NCBI GenBank assembly: GCA_012518325.1
Contig: JAAYSR010000028.1
Span: 1-6,615 of the forward strand
DNA length: 6,615 bases
From: Bacillota bacterium
GTDB taxonomy: Bacteria > Bacillota > Limnochordia > Darwinibacteriales > Darwinibacteriaceae
Direction of reading: 5' to 3'
Below are positions 1-4,674 of the stretch, piece by piece; within the stretch, counting starts at the first letter, position 1, and each line of letters opens with the position of its first letter. The translations under genes and the position numbers were made by a program. The notes under the pieces are model-generated. The model searched no databases, was not told where the DNA came from, and worked only from the letters and a program-made list of their open reading frames with translations.

Positions 1-201
1 TTCAGTTTTATGCGGCTGGGAATCGTGATGGAAGAGATCATGAACCCCCGCATGAAGCAGACCAGCAGCGTCTACAAGCTCTTTAAGAGCCTGGACAGCA
101 GCTATATTGAAGATGTGTTCAACTCCATGGATGAGTACGGTCAGATTGGAGCAACAAACCTGCAGGGAGGGGAGACGCATGAAGCAAGTGTTAAAGCTTA
201 G
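1..201 (+). CDS. C-terminal fragment, probably an OppC/DppC-type ABC permease (5'-truncated)
   Basis: The frame is open from the first base to the TAG at 199-201, giving 66 residues of a gene that begins outside the window. Residues 4-19 (MRLGIVMEEIMNPRMK) resemble the end of Opp/Dpp-family permeases, where the last membrane helix is followed by a short amphipathic piece ending in D/N-P-R-(L/M/I)-(R/K). Position fits: permeases usually lie immediately upstream of the OppD and OppF ATPases. About 47 further residues follow that motif. They are charged and hydrophilic, and most family members stop within a few residues of it, so this would be an unusually long cytoplasmic tail. The last 23 bases overlap the start of the ATPase gene, which suggests translational coupling. 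The permease assignment rests on one short motif plus context; another kind of protein is possible. Confidence 0.5.
   Translation, partial: FSFMRLGIVMEEIMNPRMKQTSSVYKLFKSLDSSYIEDVFNSMDEYGQIGATNLQGGETHEASVKA
166..170 (+). promoter_or_regulatory. Ribosome binding site of the OppD-like gene
   Basis: GGAGG is followed by 8 bases and then ATG at 179. This selects 179 as the start and rules out the in-frame ATG at 107, whose extra 24 residues lie inside the preceding gene and precede the normal family N-terminus. Confidence 0.8.
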
Positions 202-1168
202 AAACCTGAAAGTGGTCTTCCCTACAGGTTACGGCCTGATCCGGGCGGTGGAGGGCGTGGATCTTGACATTGGCGACCGTGAATGCGTTGCTTTGGTAGG
301 TGAGTCCGGCTGCGGCAAGACGGTGACCAGCCAGGCTGTGATGCGCCTTTTGGAAACCCCGCCGGCAGTGATCAAGGTCGATTCTATCGAGTTTGACGGC
401 AGGGAGATCAAAGACTGCACCCCCAAGGAGATGCAGGAGATTCGCGGCAAGGAAATGGCGATGATTTTCCAGGACGCCATGACCTCCCTCAATCCTGTGA
501 TGACAGTTGGCAATCAAATTGACGAGATGTATATGCGCCACCAGGGCGACTCCAAAAAAGAAGCCCGGGAAAAGACGGTGCGGGCGTTAGAGCTGATTGG
601 ACTGCCTGAACCCCGGGCCAGGGCCAACAGCTTTCCCCATCAGCTGAGCGGAGGAATGCGCCAAAGGGTGCTTCTGGCCATGGCCTTTGCCTGCATGCCC
701 AAGCTTATTATCGCGGATGAGCCCACTACTGCGCTGGATGTAACCATCCAGGCCCAGGTGCTGAAAACCCTCAGGGGCATGCAGCAGGGCTGCGGAACCT
801 CGCTGCTTTTAGTAACCCATGATCTCAGTGTGGTAGCCTCCATCGCGGATACAGTCTACGTGATGTACTCCGGCAAGATTGTGGAAAAGGCGCCGGTGAA
901 GGAGCTCTTTACCGCCCCGTACCATCCTTATACGGTGGGGCTGATGGCAGCAGTGCCCAGGCTCGATGACGAGAAGAGAAAATTCACCCAGATTCCAGGT
1001 ACAGTTCCCCATCCAGCACGCAAGCCCAGCGGCTGCTATTTCCACCCGCGCTGCCAGTATGCAGCGGAAAAGTGCAGGAAAGAAATGCCGCCGCTGCGGA
1101 GCTTAGACGGAAACAGGGAAGTGCGGTGCCATTATCCGTTAACGGCAGGGGGGGAGAGCCATGAGTGA
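179..1168 (+). CDS. OppD/DppD-type ABC transporter ATP-binding protein
   Basis: This 329-residue protein is one of two ATPases that power an oligopeptide, nickel or oligosaccharide importer at the cytoplasmic face of the membrane. Visible motifs, in order, are Walker A GESGCGKT (41-48), Q-loop FQ (97-98), signature LSGGMRQR (156-163), Walker B LIIADEP (176-182) with catalytic Glu181, D-loop TALD and H-loop His214. The C-terminal oligopeptide-transporter extension holds Cys286, Cys292, Cys299 and Cys317 (C-x5-C-x6-C-x17-C). In solved DppD/OppD structures (from memory) this motif binds a [4Fe-4S] cluster. The length is normal for the family. The LSGGMRQR and DEPTTALDVTIQAQ patterns favour the D over the F subfamily. 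The gene overlaps the upstream gene by 23 bases and the F gene by 8. The substrate cannot be told from the ATPase: related systems import peptides, nickel or, in Thermotoga-type organisms, oligosaccharides. Confidence 0.95.
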   Translation: MKQVLKLRNLKVVFPTGYGLIRAVEGVDLDIGDRECVALVGESGCGKTVTSQAVMRLLETPPAVIKVDSIEFDGREIKDCTPKEMQEIRGKEMAMIFQDAMTSLNPVMTVGNQIDEMYMRHQGDSKKEAREKTVRALELIGLPEPRARANSFPHQLSGGMRQRVLLAMAFACMPKLIIADEPTTALDVTIQAQVLKTLRGMQQGCGTSLLLVTHDLSVVASIADTVYVMYSGKIVEKAPVKELFTAPYHPYTVGLMAAVPRLDDEKRKFTQIPGTVPHPARKPSGCYFHPRCQYAAEKCRKEMPPLRSLDGNREVRCHYPLTAGGESHE

Positions 1169-2192
1169 GATTTTAGAACTGAAGAATGTATCGGTCCATT
1201 TTCCCGTCAAGGGCGGCTTGCCTTTTTTCAGCCGCGGCATGATTCAGGCGGTAAGCGATGTGTCCCTGACAATTAAGCATGGTGAAACCTTTGGGGTTGT
1301 GGGAGAGTCTGGCTGCGGCAAGACCACTCTAGCCAACGCCATGATTGGCATGGTAAAGCCCACGGCGGGACAGGTGCTGTTCAAGGGTGTGGACCTGAAC
1401 GGTCTGCCGAGGGATGAGTTTAAAAAGATGCGCCGCCAGATGCAGATGATTTTCCAGGATCCCTATTCATCCCTTAATCCCCGCTTCAATGTGTATCAGA
1501 TTGTGTCAGAGCCTATGTTTATCCGGGGCGAAGACAGCGAAGAGGAGATGAAGGCCAGGGTGGTGGAGCTCTTGGAGCTGGTAGGTCTGTCGGCAGAGGA
1601 TCTCTACCGGCACCCGTCGGACTTCTCCGGCGGCCAGAGGCAGCGGATCGGGATTGCCCGGGCAATTAGTCTGAACCCAAGCTTTTTGGTGTGCGATGAA
1701 CCGGTATCAGCCCTGGATGTGAGCATTCACGCCCAGATTTTGAACCTCCTGGTGGAACTGCAGGAGCGGCTGAATCTGACCTATGTATTTATCTCCCACA
1801 ACTTGGCCGACGTGAAAAAGATGTGTGACCGCATGGCTGTCATGTATCTCGGCAAGATCATGGAATCGGGAGACAGCGACAAGATCTTCAGGCAGCCCCT
1901 CCATCCTTATACTCAGGCTCTGCTGGCGGCAGTGCTGGACACCTCCTTCGACGAGAGGCGCGATCAGATCGTGCTGCAGGGGGATATCCCAAGCCCCATC
2001 AATCCTCCGGCAGGGTGCCGTTTCTGGCAGCGCTGCCCCAAGGCGATGGAGGGCTGCAAGACAGTTCCCCCTGAGCTGATTGAGGTGGAAGAAGATCACT
2101 TTGCAGCCTGCCACCTGGTGAACGGTTTTCCAGATGTTGAGCTGCCTGCAGGCTGCGACGAGCCTGTGGACAAAGAGGATGTGCAGGTATAG
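1161..2192 (+). CDS. OppF/DppF-type ABC transporter ATP-binding protein
   Basis: This 343-residue protein is the partner ATPase of the OppD-like subunit; the two form the nucleotide-binding heterodimer. The N-terminus has the F-type insertion (FPVKGG...FFSRG, about 14-26) before the first strand. Motifs are Walker A GESGCGKT (48-55), Q-loop FQ (98-99), signature FSGGQRQR (155-162), Walker B FLVCDEP (175-181) with catalytic Glu180, D-loop SALD and H-loop His213 (SHNL, where SHDL is commoner). Cys286, Cys292, Cys299 and Cys317 form the same C-x5-C-x6-C-x17-C motif as in the D subunit, so a second [4Fe-4S] cluster is plausible. The start lies 8 bases inside the preceding gene, with a G-rich Shine-Dalgarno (GGGGAGAG) ahead of it. 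A tail of about 25 residues after the last cysteine is acidic (ends DEPVDKEDVQV). Confidence 0.95.
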   Translation: MSEILELKNVSVHFPVKGGLPFFSRGMIQAVSDVSLTIKHGETFGVVGESGCGKTTLANAMIGMVKPTAGQVLFKGVDLNGLPRDEFKKMRRQMQMIFQDPYSSLNPRFNVYQIVSEPMFIRGEDSEEEMKARVVELLELVGLSAEDLYRHPSDFSGGQRQRIGIARAISLNPSFLVCDEPVSALDVSIHAQILNLLVELQERLNLTYVFISHNLADVKKMCDRMAVMYLGKIMESGDSDKIFRQPLHPYTQALLAAVLDTSFDERRDQIVLQGDIPSPINPPAGCRFWQRCPKAMEGCKTVPPELIEVEEDHFAACHLVNGFPDVELPAGCDEPVDKEDVQV

Positions 2193-2195
2193 GGG

Positions 2196-2585
2196 ATGAC
2201 TGAAATAAAACGTTATTATGCCCTGTTTGCGGCAGCCAATCTTGTTACCTTTACATTTATTGCGCTGCTGCAAATCGCCAAGGGCTGGCTGTTTGTTGCT
2301 TTTTTGGCTGCCATGCATTCAGGCATTGCCTTGTTCATCATGGCTAAGCGGCGCATGCTGGCTTTGAATCAATCTCTCAAGCGTTTCTTTGATCGGGTCT
2401 TTTTCTATTTGGCCCTTTACATTCCCCTCCTGCTTTACAAAGGAGCGGGATACATGTTTCCCCAGCACTACAACGAAACGATGGCCCGGATAGCGATGCT
2501 GGCTGTGATTGCCTTTTCGGCGGCAGCGAGTCTTTGCAATGCCGTCAGGCTGCATCGCTTCATGTTTGGGGAAAATCTGACATAG
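2196..2585 (+). CDS. Small four-helix membrane protein of unknown function
   Basis: This is a 129-residue integral membrane protein I do not recognise. Hydrophobic segments lie at about 8-27, 30-50, 66-82 and 97-116. The loop between helices 2 and 3 is strongly basic (KRRMLALNQSLKRFFDR, 51-67), so by the positive-inside rule it is probably cytoplasmic, putting both termini on the cytoplasmic side too. No catalytic motif, metal-binding cluster or signal peptide is apparent. The gene starts 3 bases after the OppF stop and ends just before the operon terminator, so it is almost certainly co-transcribed with the transporter. The ribosome site is poor: AGGGG abuts the ATG directly, and only a weak CAGGT lies at a usual distance. 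Translation is therefore probably coupled to termination of OppF. An accessory transporter subunit is possible but unproven. Confidence 0.75.
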   Translation: MTEIKRYYALFAAANLVTFTFIALLQIAKGWLFVAFLAAMHSGIALFIMAKRRMLALNQSLKRFFDRVFFYLALYIPLLLYKGAGYMFPQHYNETMARIAMLAVIAFSAAASLCNAVRLHRFMFGENLT

Positions 2586-2603
2586 TAATCCTAAGCTCAG
2601 CTG

Positions 2604-2637
2604 GAGCTGCCTGGAACCGGCCAGGCGGCTCTTTTTT
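2604..2637 (+). terminator. Rho-independent terminator of the Opp-type operon
   Basis: An 11-base-pair stem (GAGCTGCCTGG at 2604-2614 paired with CCAGGCGGCTC at 2621-2631, one G-U wobble) encloses a 6-base loop and is followed by six T (2632-2637). It begins 18 bases after the stop of the small membrane protein. The other strand has no T-run after the hairpin, so efficient termination is expected only for + strand transcripts, although the convergent gene ends nearby at 2649. Confidence 0.92.
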
Positions 2638-2648
2638 GCTGTGCCGAA

Positions 2649-3026
2649 TCAGCTCCCCAGGATTCTTGTCAAGAACCAGAGGGCATGAACTGAGGCTGCA
2701 ATCAGGGCACCCAGTTCAACCTGCCAGTGGATGCTGCGCCAGATTCTGTCCCCTCCCCTTTGGGCCCGCGACATTGCATAATAGCCAACACAAACTGCGG
2801 CCACTGCCAAAAGCCCTAACCAGCCCAGCAGGGGAAGTGAGCGGCCAAAGTGGGAAATATTGGCCCAGACAGCATGAACCGCAAGGGAAAGCGCTGCCGC
2901 ACTGCCCAGTAAAGGATGGTAACGGCGGAGATGCACCTTGCCTTTGCGTTTTGCCAAAAACATGACAATTCCGGCAGCATAGAGCAAGAGAAGGCCTAGA
3001 ATCCCGAACCAAACAAAGTACGGCAC
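2649..3026 (-). CDS. Small four-helix membrane protein, candidate di-heme b-type cytochrome
   Basis: This 125-residue protein is read from GTG at 3026, chosen because GGAGG (3034-3038) stands 7 bases before it. An in-frame ATG at 3044 would overlap that site. Hydrophobic helices lie at about 3-25, 38-57, 65-84 and 102-120. The basic loops KRKGKVHLRR (26-35) and around SRAQRGGDRIWR (86-97) place helices 2 and 4 in the same inside-to-outside direction. Helix 2 carries His37 and His51, and helix 4 carries His100 and His114, each pair H-x13-H. In cytochrome b and ferric-reductase/NOX proteins such pairs on two helices ligate two stacked hemes, so His37/His100 and His51/His114 could form an inner and an outer heme site. 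There is no flavin or NAD domain and no CXXCH. The gene converges on the Opp operon and diverges from the sugar operon. That it is a membrane protein is well supported; heme binding is inference. Confidence 0.72.
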   Translation of the reverse strand: MPYFVWFGILGLLLLYAAGIVMFLAKRKGKVHLRRYHPLLGSAAALSLAVHAVWANISHFGRSLPLLGWLGLLAVAAVCVGYYAMSRAQRGGDRIWRSIHWQVELGALIAASVHALWFLTRILGS

Positions 3027-3032
3027 ATTAAT

Positions 3033-3038
3033 TCCTCC
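3033..3038 (-). promoter_or_regulatory. Ribosome binding site deciding the GTG start at 3026
   Basis: On the minus strand GGAGGA is followed by ATTAAT and then GTG, an ideal spacing. The site lies inside the codons of any longer version beginning at 3044 or 3197, so those starts are unlikely. Confidence 0.75.
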
Positions 3039-3244
3039 AAGCATTGTGATGGTATAACATATTCGTTGCACCGGGAGGCTATGCTCAAAACAAGTGATCC
3101 CTCTCAGCACCTGATCAATCCTTCCTGGGAAATAGGGAGGATTTTCCTTTATTACAAAGAAATAATAAAACGAACATAGATCTAACTTGCACAACATTGG
3201 AGCCGCATTTCATCCGAAATCTGGCGTTTTATTTCCTCAAGCAG

Positions 3245-3296
3245 ACACTGTTTTGGCTCTCAGGCGGGGGGTGGTTTGACGCGTACAAAACTGTGT
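3245..3296. repeat. Spaced inverted repeat, possible regulator binding sites
   Basis: ACACTGTTTTG (3245-3255) and CAAAACTGTGT (3286-3296) are inverted copies matching at 10 of 11 positions, separated by 30 bases. Centre-to-centre distance is 41 bases, about four helical turns, which suits two sites bound on one face of DNA. The right arm sits where the -35 region would be relative to TATAAA at 3306. A smaller inverted repeat, TTTG(7)CAAA, lies at 3275-3289 and overlaps the right arm. Binding by a sugar-responsive regulator is a guess from position. Confidence 0.4.
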
Positions 3297-3305
3297 TAGG
3301 CAAGG

Positions 3306-3311
3306 TATAAA
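3306..3311 (+). promoter_or_regulatory. Possible -10 element of the sugar operon
   Basis: TATAAA matches the sigma-70 -10 consensus at 5 of 6 positions and would start transcription near 3318, leaving a leader of only about 16 bases. No good -35 lies 16-18 bases upstream; TTGACG at 3276-3281 is 24 bases away. If real, the promoter may need an activator. Confidence 0.35.
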
Positions 3312-3321
3312 ACACTAAGAT

Positions 3322-3326
3322 GGAGG
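3322..3326 (+). promoter_or_regulatory. Ribosome binding site deciding the GTG start at 3334
   Basis: GGAGG is one base from the ATG at 3328, too close to serve it, but exactly 7 bases from the in-frame GTG at 3334. Starting at GTG also gives a textbook signal peptide beginning MKKYRW. Confidence 0.8.
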
Positions 3327-3333
3327 GATGTAC

Positions 3334-4590
3334 GTGAAGAAGTATCGCTGGCTCAGTGTTGCTCTTTGCTTAGTACTGGTTCTGGGACTTGGTGCGGCAG
3401 CCAGTGCCGCTGTCGAGGGCGAGCTGGAGATTTTCTCCTGGTGGGCCGGGGACGAAGGCCCTGCTTTGGAGGCTTTGATCGCGCTCTATGAGTCCAAGTA
3501 TCCTAATGTAACTGTGATCAATGCCACCGTTACAGGAGGATCCGGAGTAAACGCCAAGGCAGTTCTCAAGACGAGAATGCTCGGCGGCGATCCGCCCGAT
3601 TCCTTCCAGGTCCACGCCGGCCAGGAGCTCATCGGCACTTGGGTTGTGGCTGACCGTATGGAAGATCTGACCTGGCTTTTCGAAGAAGAAGACTGGTTTG
3701 ACGCCTTCCCAGAGGATCTCTTCGGCCTGCTCAGCACCGAAGAGGGAATCTGGTCTGTTCCGGTAAACATTCATCGCTCCAACGTTCTTTACTTTATTCC
3801 TGAAAATCTTGAAAAATGGGGCGTGGAAGCTCCCCAAACATGGGATGAGTTCTTTGAAATTGCTCCTAAGCTTGTGGAACAGGGAGTTATCCCCCTTTCC
3901 GTGGGTGAGAACTGGACCGCGACCCATCTGTGGGAAAGCGTAGCGCTAGCGGTCCTTGGCCCCGACAAGTACAGCGACCTGTGGGCAGGCAAGCTGGCCT
4001 GGACCAGCCCTGAAGTCATTGAGGTCTGGGAACTCTTTGGCAGGATTCTAGAGTACACCAATTCCGATGCTCCGTCCCTGTCCTGGCAGCAGGCTACAGA
4101 CATGGTTGTAGAAGGTCAGGCTGCCTTCAACATTATGGGCGACTGGGCTTCAGGCTACATGTCCGTAACCCTGAACGTAAAGCCGGGGGATGGCTACGGC
4201 TGGGCCGCGTCTCCGGGCACTGCAGGCGTCTTTATGGCACTGTCCGACTCCTTCGGCATTCCGGTAGGGTGTCCCAATCGGGAGAACACCATTGCCTGGC
4301 TAAAGACCATCGGCAGTCTGGAAGGACAGGATACCTTCAACCCCCTCAAGGGTTCAATCAGTGCCAGGGTTGACTCTGACCTGAGCAAGTACGATCTCTA
4401 TCTGCAAAGTGCAGCCAGGGATTACCAAAACGATCGCATCGTCGGTTCCCTCGCCCATGGCGTTGTAGCCAATGAGCGGTTTATGAATGACTTTGCGACT
4501 GTAATGGATATCTTCCTGGCCAACCGGGATGCCAGAGCGGCTTCCAATGCTGCCCATGTTGTTGCGGTTCAATCCGGCATGGCACAGTAA
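3334..4590 (+). CDS. Secreted sugar-binding protein of a CUT1-type ABC importer, glucose-binding-like
   Basis: This 418-residue extracytoplasmic protein captures sugar for the two permeases downstream. Residues 1-26 are a signal peptide: MKKYR, a hydrophobic core of leucine and valine, and AAASAA with signal peptidase I cleavage after about residue 25 or 26. There is no lipobox (Cys12 lies mid-core after Leu). The mature protein begins with ELEIFSWWAGDEGP and carries MLGGDPPDSFQVHAG (82-96), WSVPVNIHRSN (140-150), GENWTATHLWES (191-202), LSWQQA, MGDWASGYM and FNPLKGSI (335-342). This run of motifs closely resembles, from memory, the Thermus thermophilus glucose/galactose-binding protein. Residues recalled as sugar contacts there have counterparts here: Trp36, Trp37, Glu41, Gln92, His94, Trp251, Trp271, Asp305, Lys339 and His375. 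Glucose or a close hexose is therefore the likely ligand, though related proteins bind disaccharides. Confidence 0.93.
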   Translation: MKKYRWLSVALCLVLVLGLGAAASAAVEGELEIFSWWAGDEGPALEALIALYESKYPNVTVINATVTGGSGVNAKAVLKTRMLGGDPPDSFQVHAGQELIGTWVVADRMEDLTWLFEEEDWFDAFPEDLFGLLSTEEGIWSVPVNIHRSNVLYFIPENLEKWGVEAPQTWDEFFEIAPKLVEQGVIPLSVGENWTATHLWESVALAVLGPDKYSDLWAGKLAWTSPEVIEVWELFGRILEYTNSDAPSLSWQQATDMVVEGQAAFNIMGDWASGYMSVTLNVKPGDGYGWAASPGTAGVFMALSDSFGIPVGCPNRENTIAWLKTIGSLEGQDTFNPLKGSISARVDSDLSKYDLYLQSAARDYQNDRIVGSLAHGVVANERFMNDFATVMDIFLANRDARAASNAAHVVAVQSGMAQ

Positions 4591-4598
4591 GTGAAAGC

Positions 4599-4653
4599 AA
4601 AGCTTCTGCGGGGCTGCCTGCTGCCTTGGACGGCGGGCCTGCCCCGCAGCTTT
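4599..4653 (+). terminator. Strong intergenic stem-loop between binding-protein and permease genes
   Basis: CTGCGGGGC (4606-4614) pairs perfectly with GCCCCGCAG (4641-4649). After a 3-base bulge, AAAG (4599-4602) extends the stem to CTTT (4650-4653), and a secondary GC-rich hairpin can form in the loop (about 4616-4638). The following T-run is only four long and mostly takes part in the stem, so termination is probably partial. In ABC operons such elements commonly keep binding-protein transcripts more abundant than permease transcripts, by partial termination or by blocking 3' decay. Which applies here is not determinable. Confidence 0.65.
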
Positions 4654-4674
4654 TCGAGAAAGGACTGAAGGCAT

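Larger units (their letters stand above)
3027..3333. other. Divergent intergenic region between the cytochrome-like gene and the sugar operon
   Basis: This stretch of about 300 bases must contain the promoters of both flanking genes. It has an AT-rich segment at roughly 3145-3185, a G-run (3265-3271), a spaced inverted repeat and a possible -10 element near its right end (listed separately). A minus-strand frame stays open through 3045-3197, but its residues look like noise (mixed cysteines and aromatics, no Shine-Dalgarno) and I do not call it coding. No tRNA, riboswitch fold or repeat array is evident. Confidence 0.6.

Noticed and set aside
107..178. A 24-residue N-terminal extension of the OppD-like protein from ATG 107
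   Set aside because: It lies inside the preceding gene, has no ribosome site of its own, and the family N-terminus (LKLRNLKVVF) starts right after the well-placed ATG at 179.
2604..2637. A bidirectional terminator serving the convergent minus-strand gene as well
   Set aside because: There is no T-run on the minus-strand side of the hairpin, so only the plus-strand direction is supported.
2534..2965. Plus-strand open frame of about 143 codons across the terminator
   Set aside because: It begins inside the small membrane-protein gene, reads through a strong terminator hairpin, and is antisense to a convincing membrane-protein gene; its composition is not protein-like.
3027..3197. A longer minus-strand version of the cytochrome-like protein starting at 3197 or 3044
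   Set aside because: The extension has no Shine-Dalgarno and no recognisable composition, and it runs through the GGAGG that serves GTG 3026.
3045..3197. A minus-strand promoter for the cytochrome-like gene in the AT-rich stretch
   Set aside because: TATTAT and TATGTT both resemble a -10 on the minus strand, but neither has an acceptable -35 at normal spacing, so no specific promoter can be supported.
3279..3284. ACGCGT as a LacI-family operator core
   Set aside because: The flanking bases do not continue the palindrome around the CG centre; a 6-base palindrome alone is expected by chance.
3276..3311. A sigma-70 promoter made of TTGACG (3276) and TATAAA (3306)
   Set aside because: The spacer is 24 bases, far outside the usable range, so the two hexamers cannot act together.
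3367..3369. Cys12 of the binding protein as a lipoprotein attachment cysteine
   Set aside because: It sits in the hydrophobic core, preceded by Leu where a small residue is needed, and a good signal peptidase I site follows at about residue 25.
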